In this document: one piece after another, positions 1 through 5,663 of the stretch | Layout of the letters: each line of letters starts with the position of its first letter | How positions within the stretch are numbered: position 1 is the stretch's first letter | DNA from: JALUUH01 sp964636675 | GTDB taxonomy: Bacteria > Pseudomonadota > Gammaproteobacteria > S012-40 | Assembly (NCBI GenBank): GCA_964636675.1 | Contig: CAZWUO010000214.1 | Span: 1-5,663 of the forward strand | Direction: 5' to 3' | Length of the DNA stretch: 5,663 nt | Program-made: the position numbers and the translations under genes | Notes under the pieces: model-generated | Seen by the model: only the letters and a program-made list of their open reading frames with translations | Database searches by the model: none | Told to the model about the DNA's origin: nothing

Positions 1-100
1 TGGAAAGAATACGGCGTGTAATAAGGCCTAAATCTATAACGCCACGGGTATATATACACCATCCGTCTTTGCTCATCAATAAACATTTTTTATTATCCAT
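1..100 (-). CDS. Possible partial ORF downstream of the TetR gene, running off the left edge (doubtful)
   Basis: From an ATG at 100-98 the minus strand stays open for 33 codons to the left edge, beginning MDNKKCLLMSKDGWC. It starts 29 bp after the TetR stop codon and lies on the same strand, so it could be a second gene of that transcript. The same frame also has a GTG overlapping the TetR stop (130-128). No convincing Shine-Dalgarno sequence precedes either start. The visible residues match no family I recognise. A short open frame in AT-rich DNA can arise by chance, and another frame on the plus strand is open here too. Apart from this frame I see nothing in 1-129; a plus-strand gene ending at the TAA at 19-21 (last residues WKEYGV) is equally possible. 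Confidence 0.2.
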   Translation of the reverse strand, partial: MDNKKCLLMSKDGWCIYTRGVIDLGLITRRILS

Positions 101-129
101 CGCTTGGCAAAATATATTTCGACTCTGCA

Positions 130-702
130 CTAATATCCCACTAGTTTTTTCGCCACGCTACGACAACTTTCCAATAGCTCTTCAACGGCATCATCATCAT
201 CGATTAATACCCGACTTACCGCAACACCACCAATCATCATTGCTGCAATCGCCATTATTTTTTTGCTATTTTTCTCTCTATTTTTTTCACTATGTTGGCT
301 TGCTAGAATTTGAATCAGACCTTTAAAAATTTGCGTATAGACTTTTCTAACTTCTTTTTTTTCATTCGCAACATCGGTTACAAAAAAAGACAGCGCACAA
401 GGTTCTGTTTCTTGCTTGACGTGAGCCATGTCTAAATATCCATTGATAATAAGCTTGTAAAATTCAGCGCTGTTTTTATCACAGTTCATTATCATACTTT
501 TGTTCGCGGCAGCTATCATGGCCTGCGCGTATAATTCTTCCTTTGATTTAAAGTGGGCGTAAAATGCGCCGCGAGTCATCCCTGCATCTAACATCAATTG
601 GTCAATTGACACTTTATTAAATCCACGCACGGCAAATAACCGAATGGCACTATCAAGTATATGCTCTCGACTGCGTTGTTTATGTTCTTTACTTAACGGC
701 AT
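130..702 (-). CDS. TetR/AcrR-family transcriptional repressor
   Basis: This 190-residue protein has the usual length and layout of a TetR-family dimeric repressor. The N-terminal DNA-binding domain covers about residues 8-60: helix 1 around HILDSAIRLFAVRGF, then a helix-turn-helix with VSIDQLMLDAGMTRGAFYAH (31-50) and FKSKEELY (51-58), the typical GAFYxHFxSKEEL recognition-helix signature. Residues 60-190 form a helical ligand-binding and dimerisation region with no recognisable effector class. It is not an obvious FabR orthologue, because its N-terminus and recognition helix differ from E. coli FabR. The ATG at 702 is supported by an AAGGTG ribosome site 5 nt upstream. The gene is divergent from the FabB-like gene, the classic arrangement for a TetR repressor controlling its neighbour and itself. 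A run of GAT codons encodes four aspartates at 168-171. The family is certain; the target and ligand are inferred or unknown. Confidence 0.93.
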   Translation of the reverse strand: MPLSKEHKQRSREHILDSAIRLFAVRGFNKVSIDQLMLDAGMTRGAFYAHFKSKEELYAQAMIAAANKSMIMNCDKNSAEFYKLIINGYLDMAHVKQETEPCALSFFVTDVANEKKEVRKVYTQIFKGLIQILASQHSEKNREKNSKKIMAIAAMMIGGVAVSRVLIDDDDAVEELLESCRSVAKKLVGY

Positions 703-707
703 CGTAT

Positions 708-713
708 CACCTT
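708..713 (-). promoter_or_regulatory. Ribosome binding site of the TetR gene
   Basis: The minus strand reads AAGGTG, five bases before the ATG at 702. It supports that start codon over downstream alternatives. Confidence 0.65.
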
Positions 714-723
714 ATTATTTATA

Positions 724-741
724 ATATGTTGTTGATCATAT
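724..741. promoter_or_regulatory. Candidate TetR-family operator (imperfect palindrome)
   Basis: ATATG at 724-728 and CATAT at 737-741 form perfect 5-bp arms around an 8-bp centre; one further internal pair (730/735) and one outer pair (721/744) also match. The site overlaps the putative -35 box of the FabB-like gene and the putative -10 box of the TetR gene. That is where a repressor acting on both would bind. A second, weaker dyad (TTAG-AG-CTAA, 747-756) overlaps the -10 box. In AT-rich DNA short palindromes are common, so this is a hypothesis based on position and symmetry. Confidence 0.4.
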
Positions 742-792
742 ATTAATTAGAGCTAAAATACACATTTTCATTTACCCACAAAGAGAATAGTC

Positions 793-2016
793 ATGCGCCG
801 AGTTGTTGTTAGCGGAATGGGAATCGTGTCGAGCATTGGAAAAAACATTGACGAAGTCACCCATAGCCTACGTAACGGCTTGAGCGGAATTCGATGGCAA
901 CCTGAATACGCTGACCTCGGCTTCCGTTCCAAAGTAGAAGGCAGTATTGACATGGTTTTTTCTGAGTATATTGATCGGCGCAATCTACGTTTTATGGGGG
1001 ATAGCGCTGCCTATAATTATATCGCGATGCAACAGGCCTTGAAGTCTGCCAATTTACATCCAAAAGAGATTCAAAATGAAAACACTGGATTAATCATGGG
1101 TTCTGGTGGAGCTTCTTGCGCAAATATCGTGGAGTCTGCTGACATATTGCGCCGCCGTGGGGTAAAAAAAATTGGGCCTTATCGAGTTACACGCACAATG
1201 TCGAATACCAATTCAGCTTGTTTATCGACTGCATTTAAAATACGCGGTGTGAGTTATTCAATTAGCTCAGCATGTTCTACCAGCGCACACTGTATCGGCA
1301 ATGCAGCGGAGCTTATCCAAATGGGTAAACAAGACATAGTATTCGCGGGGGGAGGTGAAGAGATTCACTGGTCGTTAAGTGCATTATTTGACGCAATGGG
1401 CGCTATGTCATCTAGCTATAATGAATTCCCGCACTGTGCATCTCGCCCCTACGATAGCGCACGCGACGGATTTGTAATTTCTGGTGGAGGCGGTGTTTTG
1501 GTGTTGGAAGAATGGGAGCATGCTAAAGCGAGGGGCGCGCCAATTTATGCTGAGCTCATCGGCTATGGTGCAACTTCAGATGGTTATGACATGGTGCAAC
1601 CTTCTGGCGAGGGTGCTGCTCGTTGCATGCGCCAAGCCTTGAAAAATGTAGATATGCCTATCGACTACATCAATGCACACGGTACGAGCACAAAAGTCGG
1701 TGACATTAAAGAACTACGTGCGATTAAAGACGTATTTCACAACACCATCCCCTTAATTTCTTCAACTAAGTCACTCACCGGACATGCCTTAGGTGCCGCT
1801 GGAGTTAACGAAGCCATTTATGCTCTGATAATGTTAAATAACAATTTTATAGCCGCATCAGCTAATATTCATCACCGAGACGAGGAAGAGGCGCAATTCC
1901 CTATCGCTACCAACACGATTGAGAAAAAAACACTCAATTGTGTGCTCAGTAATAGTTTTGGTTTTGGTGGTACAAATGCGTGCTTGGTATTTAAGGACTG
2001 TCAAAAAATAACTTGA
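793..2016 (+). CDS. fabB: 3-oxoacyl-[acyl-carrier-protein] synthase I (FabB-like ketoacyl synthase)
   Basis: This cytoplasmic condensing enzyme joins malonyl-ACP to an acyl-ACP chain with loss of CO2. FabB enzymes also elongate the unsaturated precursor made by FabA. The 407 residues match the family's length and follow E. coli FabB closely from the first residue (MRRVVVSGMGIVSSIG) to the GFGGTN loop (390-395). The active site is complete: nucleophile Cys161 in SISSACSTSAHC, His296 in NAHGTST, Lys326 in SSTKSLTG and His331 in GHALGAAG. FabB-like landmarks include GKQDIVFAGGGEE (178-190), RDGFVISGGGG (224-234) and VGDIKEL (302-308). The gene stands alone, with no fabA or acyl carrier protein gene visible, and is divergent from a TetR gene. 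It may therefore be the main FabB or a second, regulated copy used for a special lipid; the sequence cannot decide. Family assignment is very secure, the orthologue symbol less so. Confidence 0.93.
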   Translation: MRRVVVSGMGIVSSIGKNIDEVTHSLRNGLSGIRWQPEYADLGFRSKVEGSIDMVFSEYIDRRNLRFMGDSAAYNYIAMQQALKSANLHPKEIQNENTGLIMGSGGASCANIVESADILRRRGVKKIGPYRVTRTMSNTNSACLSTAFKIRGVSYSISSACSTSAHCIGNAAELIQMGKQDIVFAGGGEEIHWSLSALFDAMGAMSSSYNEFPHCASRPYDSARDGFVISGGGGVLVLEEWEHAKARGAPIYAELIGYGATSDGYDMVQPSGEGAARCMRQALKNVDMPIDYINAHGTSTKVGDIKELRAIKDVFHNTIPLISSTKSLTGHALGAAGVNEAIYALIMLNNNFIAASANIHHRDEEEAQFPIATNTIEKKTLNCVLSNSFGFGGTNACLVFKDCQKIT

Positions 2017-2030
2017 CCTATAGCACCTAG

Positions 2031-2058
2031 AAAAAAGAGAGCTTCAAGCACTCCTCTT
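2031..2058 (-). terminator. Probable Rho-independent terminator for the cytochrome-fusion operon
   Basis: Read on the minus strand, AAGAG-(G)-AG pairs with CTCTCTT across a 9-nt loop, with a single bulged G. The arm runs into an uninterrupted T-run (complement of the A-run at 2031-2036). The hairpin lies about 70 bp past the stop codon at 2129, correctly placed and oriented to end the minus-strand transcript. The stem is short and bulged, so efficiency is uncertain. Confidence 0.5.
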
Positions 2059-2083
2059 CGTTGTACTAATGCGTCTGTTTTCA

Positions 2084-2114
2084 TCCTGCGTTCGCCTAAA
2101 ACAATAACGCAGGA
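2084..2114. repeat. Perfect 9-bp inverted repeat in the convergent gap
   Basis: TCCTGCGTT (2084-2092) is exactly complementary to AACGCAGGA (2106-2114), with a 13-nt loop. The stem has five G-C pairs and sits between two convergent genes. No T-run follows in either direction, so it is not a textbook intrinsic terminator. It may form a 3' hairpin on the FabB-like mRNA, protect mRNA ends, or bind a protein. Confidence 0.6.
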
Positions 2115-2128
2115 ATAGAAGAATATCC

Positions 2129-4840
2129 CTAAGGCGCTAGAACTACAGATGCAGATTCTCTATTTTTACGTAAATTTTCCCACCAGGTAGCTTGTAATTT
2201 TGCTGGATTAGCTTGGCTTTTGACGTATTTTTCGGCCTCTTTTTCTCCAAATATTTTTTTTCCCGCATATTTTAAATTGTCACGTGACAAGAAAAACCAA
2301 ACATCTTTTGGTAGTGCATCAGCGAGTACTTCGCCGGCTTCCATTTTTTTGTGATTTTTTCTAAACTTGTCACTTTGCACATAAGCGATAATGCGATCGA
2401 TTTCCCCTTTCTTAAGCGTGCCACCAAAGTCGTCGTTGTTCCCGGCACCCCAAGGCGGCATAGATTTTTCAAAACGACCATCATTGACCACTTGAAACAT
2501 TACTTCGTAATTGAAGTTCATCATGTTTCCAAGATTTTTTCCATCGATACCTTCTCCATGCTGTCCATGGCAAATTTGACAGTTTGCCTCGAATATCTGT
2601 TGCCCTGAAAGATTGTGTTTAATGCCCAGTGCAATTTTTTCTGGAATAGCGGGTTGCAACGGTATTGTCGTGCCATCTTCACGCACCATTGGATTGCGTA
2701 CGACGAATCCTGATGTTTGTTTTATTTTTTCAGGTATTAAGATTGTATTTTGTTCTCTTATTCCTTGGATGACATAGCTCATTTTAACGGGACTAAATTT
2801 ATTTGGGTTATGTAAATGCCCGTCAATATCGTCGAATTTTTTATTTTTTCCCTTCGCAAGATTGACCACCACTTTACCCGCCATGACTGGAGCCGTTCCG
2901 TTGCTTCCATAGGCTTTGGAAACGACGGGTATACCGTCGGCATCGTCATCACCCGACGCAAAACCGGCGTAAATTTCACCCGTGAATTTTGTTTCTGCTT
3001 GCATTAAACCACTTTGATCGACGGTTTGTATCCACCATCTGGTTAATCGCTCAATTTGCGGATGAACAAGGTGGGCCGGTGTAACGAATAACATTTCGCG
3101 CATGGCACCTAACGCAATACCTGTAGAGTAGGGCGTAATAATGGCGGTATCGTCACCTAATTGAGTACGGTACATACCTTTGCTTTCTACCCAATATGTT
3201 TTATTCACATAATTGAAAGTTTTTCTCGCCGCACTCAGATAGGTTTCATCTTGAGTGGCAAAATAGGCAGCGATTAATGCACGGATAGCTTCAAAATTGG
3301 ATACGCTTAAATTCTTTTCACCAATAGATGATCCATCCACTTTATAAGCTCGCGAAAACCCACCTGCCGAGTTCTGCACCTTAATCAAGAAGTCGGCATT
3401 TTTGCGCACAATGCGCACGGCCTCATCACGAAGTTCTGGGTATTTATTTAACACTTTCCAGCTTTGCTGCAAGTCGTATAAGGCAACAATAGCCATGGTC
3501 ATGTCTTGCATGGTAATTGTATCGCCGGTTTTATTTTCAGGTGTCCACTCAGAGATGAAAATGCCATTTTTCAGATGCATGGCTTTTACATTTCTAAAAA
3601 TGCTCACACTCAATGCTTGCGCCATTTCTCCGGTACTTTTTTCAATTAAACCACTATCAACCGGCGGGTTTGCAGTAAATACATCGGTACGACGATTGAC
3701 CATGACAGCAAATGCACTGGTACCCCAAAGCCATGATGCTTGATCCCATAATTGGCTGGAGTTATCTTTAATCGACATGCTCCATAGTCTTTCGGGCAAA
3801 TCACCGGCCCAAAAAATATTCGGTGTAATTTCATGCGGTAAGTATCTTAAACCTTGTTTCGGGTCATAGGTTTTTGGGTTTATCCCCATCAGACTTTCAC
3901 CATCGGTAAACATCGATGATTTCGCTTTGAGCATTACGTTAACCGAGGCCATGGATAGCCCCCATCCACGCATGCCTTCTTCAGCGTCATTGCCAAGTAG
4001 ATGAACAAGACTATGACTGCCTTCTATTTCATCGTAGCGGTCACTTTGATAAAAACGATCTGCCCATTGTGAACGTCGTTTAAGGAATTGTCCCAACGCA
4101 CCAAGATTAAAAGTTGTATCCATTTTATCGTGATCAAAGCGTTGCGTATAATCATTGAAATAGGTGTTAGCAACCCCCCAACCGCCGTTTTTTCCACTCA
4201 TTGGGTCGACAAACGTATCATCTCCATCAAGTTCACCGGTAAATCTTGGATCTACTGATTTATACTGTAAATAAGTCACTTGTATATCGTCGAATACCCG
4301 CGGGAAGCCTGTTCGTTGATAGACCAAGGGTAAATAAAAACCGAGCATGATATCTTTATTCGAAAAGGCGCGTTCACCACGATCACGTTGTAAACGATTA
4401 AAATTGCTGTGTCGTTCAGCTTTCATTGTCCAATAGGGGCCTTGAACCATATGGATGCCCGAATGACTTCTACCACCGATATAATCGAGCAGATTACGTG
4501 CATACATATACGTTTCACGCATCACCACCCATTGGAATGCCCGCCGATACGAAACCGGCATCGCGGCTTTAACCATGTCGTTCCAGCCCTCCATACCCAT
4601 CTTGAATTGCTCGTTGGCCATGAAAGTCGCCTCGTTGGTATAAAAGCGCCGATCCACGACTTTGCTTTCCAATGGTGAACGATATTCACTAATGTCCGGT
4701 TGAGTTACGCCGGACTTAATGGGTACCGCGCGACCATCGGGTGTATATAAATAATTTTTTGCGTATGCGCTTCCGGTTAACAAGCTGCAACTAATCAAAA
4801 GCTGGCAGGCAAAATGAAAAAATTTAGTTTTATGAAGCAT
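2129..4840 (-). CDS. Exported protein with alpha-hairpin (toroid-like) repeats fused to a C-terminal monoheme cytochrome c domain
   Basis: I do not recognise this 903-residue protein as a named family. Residues 1-27 are an export signal: basic start, hydrophobic core, AYA-K cleavage site; an alternative lipobox LISC ends at Cys18. Residues 28-400 are rich in Trp and Tyr. Residues about 405-620 contain repeated helix-helix units, each closing on a Gly-hydrophobic turn (Gly426, Gly494, Gly555, Gly611), as in (alpha/alpha) toroid enzymes. A DxDxDG acidic loop (631-636) resembles calcium-binding loops. Residues about 740-825 are a class I cytochrome c domain: CQICH (Cys754, Cys757, His758) binds heme and Met794 in SMPPWG is the likely second axial ligand. 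The tail is lysine-rich. Apart from the signal, the two heme cysteines are the only cysteines. It follows the barrel gene by 18 bp behind a strong AGGAGG site, so translation is probably coordinated. An oxidative or electron-transfer role in the periplasm is inferred; the substrate is unknown. Confidence 0.88.
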   Translation of the reverse strand: MLHKTKFFHFACQLLISCSLLTGSAYAKNYLYTPDGRAVPIKSGVTQPDISEYRSPLESKVVDRRFYTNEATFMANEQFKMGMEGWNDMVKAAMPVSYRRAFQWVVMRETYMYARNLLDYIGGRSHSGIHMVQGPYWTMKAERHSNFNRLQRDRGERAFSNKDIMLGFYLPLVYQRTGFPRVFDDIQVTYLQYKSVDPRFTGELDGDDTFVDPMSGKNGGWGVANTYFNDYTQRFDHDKMDTTFNLGALGQFLKRRSQWADRFYQSDRYDEIEGSHSLVHLLGNDAEEGMRGWGLSMASVNVMLKAKSSMFTDGESLMGINPKTYDPKQGLRYLPHEITPNIFWAGDLPERLWSMSIKDNSSQLWDQASWLWGTSAFAVMVNRRTDVFTANPPVDSGLIEKSTGEMAQALSVSIFRNVKAMHLKNGIFISEWTPENKTGDTITMQDMTMAIVALYDLQQSWKVLNKYPELRDEAVRIVRKNADFLIKVQNSAGGFSRAYKVDGSSIGEKNLSVSNFEAIRALIAAYFATQDETYLSAARKTFNYVNKTYWVESKGMYRTQLGDDTAIITPYSTGIALGAMREMLFVTPAHLVHPQIERLTRWWIQTVDQSGLMQAETKFTGEIYAGFASGDDDADGIPVVSKAYGSNGTAPVMAGKVVVNLAKGKNKKFDDIDGHLHNPNKFSPVKMSYVIQGIREQNTILIPEKIKQTSGFVVRNPMVREDGTTIPLQPAIPEKIALGIKHNLSGQQIFEANCQICHGQHGEGIDGKNLGNMMNFNYEVMFQVVNDGRFEKSMPPWGAGNNDDFGGTLKKGEIDRIIAYVQSDKFRKNHKKMEAGEVLADALPKDVWFFLSRDNLKYAGKKIFGEKEAEKYVKSQANPAKLQATWWENLRKNRESASVVLAP

Positions 4841-4848
4841 TAGATGTC

Positions 4849-4854
4849 CCTCCT
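4849..4854 (-). promoter_or_regulatory. Strong Shine-Dalgarno site for the cytochrome-fusion gene
   Basis: The minus strand reads AGGAGG, a perfect core match, 8 nt before the ATG at 4840. It lies just after the stop codon of the upstream barrel gene (4859), inside the 18-bp gap. This fixes the start codon and indicates efficient translation from a shared transcript; no room remains for an independent promoter in the gap. Confidence 0.85.
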
Positions 4855-4858
4855 GATA

Positions 4859-5663
4859 TTAATACGTATATTCAACGGCTGCGCGTAAGATGGTTTCCGG
4901 GGCTGGGCCTAAGTCGGGATCAATCACGCGGTATAAACCAGAAATGGTCGCGCGTATTTGCGGATCTGGACTAAAGATTAAACTGGGTGCGATGAAACCA
5001 CTAAAGCCTTTTAGGAACGACGGTCTATCCTGCAGTTCGAATTGGAATACTTGGTCGCCTGCCGCCGCACAGCCTCCGATCACTCCGATATCAGCAGCGA
5101 CACACGCATGTATGCCAGGTTCTGGGATTTTACCGGCATAGGAATCTTGTTCTTCGAGGAATCCGACAAAAGTGAGATCGAGTGATAAAAAGTCTTTATA
5201 AATGGGTTTTACGAAACTGGTAAAAACGGTCGTAATATCTCCGGGGTCAATCCCGTCAGATTCTTTGATAAATTTGTGATTGAAGCCCGCGTGCAATGCA
5301 GCGCGTCCAATCAGATTACCCGGATTGAATTGCCGGGTTACAAATGCTGCGACCATAAACGTCAACTCTCCGGTGCCAGGTTGTAAATTTGCGGGCAGAC
5401 GGCCATCACCGGAGAACCGACCAAATACACCATTATTAAATGGAAAATCCCCCACCTGCGCATTAGGATTGCTTTCAACACCATCGACAAATGATAACGG
5501 GCCAGCAGCGTCAACCCCGAATGACGGATTATTATTACACAGTGCTTGATTGGCGGCGTTGAAATTACTAAAAAAACATTGTGGCGCGCCCCATGTTCCG
5601 TTGTTAATATTTTCTTCCATGAGCTTATCGAAACCCTGGGCGAGCGTTGTATTGCTTACTGCA
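4859..5663 (-). CDS. Outer-membrane beta-barrel-like protein, C-terminal part (runs off the right edge)
   Basis: The frame is open from the right edge to the TAA at 4861-4859, giving 267 visible residues. The ATG at 5620 is probably internal: 14 further codons are open upstream and no ribosome site precedes it, so the true start and signal peptide lie outside the window. The sequence alternates polar and hydrophobic residues in strand-like stretches (GELTFMVAAFVTRQF, FLSLDLTFVGFLEEQ, QIRATISGLYRVI), separated by Gly/Asp/Asn/Pro-rich loops. It ends in VEYTY, with the terminal aromatic residue typical of barrels inserted by the BAM complex. Two closely spaced cysteine pairs lie in loop-like regions. 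It would be a porin or substrate channel in the outer membrane. It is first of a tight operon with the cytochrome-fusion gene, suggesting a shared substrate or complex. I cannot name the family; DUF1302-like and FadL-like transporters are candidates to test. Confidence 0.72.
   Translation of the reverse strand, partial: AVSNTTLAQGFDKLMEENINNGTWGAPQCFFSNFNAANQALCNNNPSFGVDAAGPLSFVDGVESNPNAQVGDFPFNNGVFGRFSGDGRLPANLQPGTGELTFMVAAFVTRQFNPGNLIGRAALHAGFNHKFIKESDGIDPGDITTVFTSFVKPIYKDFLSLDLTFVGFLEEQDSYAGKIPEPGIHACVAADIGVIGGCAAAGDQVFQFELQDRPSFLKGFSGFIAPSLIFSPDPQIRATISGLYRVIDPDLGPAPETILRAAVEYTY

Larger units (their letters stand above)
703..792 (+). promoter_or_regulatory. Divergent promoter region between the TetR and FabB-like genes, with candidate sigma-70 promoter
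   Basis: This AT-rich 90-bp spacer must carry both promoters. For the FabB-like gene, TTGATC at 732-737 and TAAAAT at 754-759 are separated by 16 bp and match the sigma-70 -35 and -10 boxes at 4/6 and 5/6 positions, predicting a start near 766. The ribosome site is the weak AAGAGA at 781-786, about 6 nt before the ATG. On the minus strand, TATTAT (complement of 721-726) is a candidate -10 box for the TetR gene, without a good -35. The two promoters would overlap, so one bound repressor could silence both genes. Assignments are by eye. Confidence 0.5.

Noticed and set aside
69..326. Plus-strand open frame with a His-rich stretch
   Set aside because: It lies antisense to the well-supported TetR gene; the His run is the complement of the GAT repeat, and no ribosome site or known domain is present.
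768..983. Minus-strand open frame overlapping the FabB-like start
   Set aside because: It overlaps the conserved N-terminus of the FabB-like gene in antisense and shows no protein features.
2084..2114. Integron attC recombination site
   Set aside because: The loop sequence CGCCTAAAACAAT next to AACGC faintly recalls attC core boxes, but the paired core and secondary boxes and the longer imperfect stem are absent, and no cassette structure surrounds it.
2129..4840. Multiheme outer-membrane electron conduit
   Set aside because: Only one CxxCH motif is present in the protein, so a multiheme wire or porin-cytochrome conduit of the known types is not supported.
4890..5549. Two plus-strand open frames (4890-5141 and 5280-5549)
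   Set aside because: Both are antisense to the barrel-like gene, with Pro/Ser/Asn-rich compositions typical of shadow frames and no ribosome sites.
1..5663. CRISPR array, tRNA, rRNA or insertion sequence
   Set aside because: No regularly spaced direct repeats, tRNA-like cloverleaf, rRNA segment, transposase or terminal inverted repeats were seen when reading either strand.

Overview
The window comes from a Gram-negative bacterium, most likely a gammaproteobacterium. Its ketoacyl synthase is colinear with Escherichia coli FabB from the first residue. It also encodes a protein exported to the periplasm with a c-type heme site, and an outer-membrane-barrel-like protein ending in an aromatic residue. 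The DNA is moderately AT-rich, especially between genes. Neither the species nor the wider locus can be fixed from this window alone.

Layout, left to right: (1) positions 1-129 hold only a doubtful partial reading frame on the minus strand. (2) A TetR/AcrR-type repressor (130-702, minus) is divergent from (3) a complete FabB-like 3-oxoacyl-ACP synthase (793-2016, plus). Their 90-bp shared promoter region has a plausible sigma-70 promoter and an imperfect palindrome that could be the repressor's operator. (4) A 112-bp convergent gap holds a probable minus-strand terminator and a separate perfect 9-bp inverted repeat. (5) A 903-residue exported protein (2129-4840, minus) joins a long tryptophan-rich region with alpha-hairpin repeats to a C-terminal monoheme cytochrome c domain. 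(6) Only 18 bp upstream of it, the 3' part of an outer-membrane-barrel-like gene (4859-5663, minus) runs off the right edge.

There are two functional units. The TetR/FabB pair looks like a self-contained, ligand-controlled switch for a fatty-acid elongation enzyme, with no FabA partner visible. The barrel/cytochrome pair looks like a two-gene envelope operon: a putative outer-membrane channel followed by a periplasmic (or lipid-anchored) redox protein that could act on, or pass electrons from, a substrate entering through the barrel. The substrate is unknown. I do not recognise the 903-residue architecture as a named family, and it is the most interesting item here.
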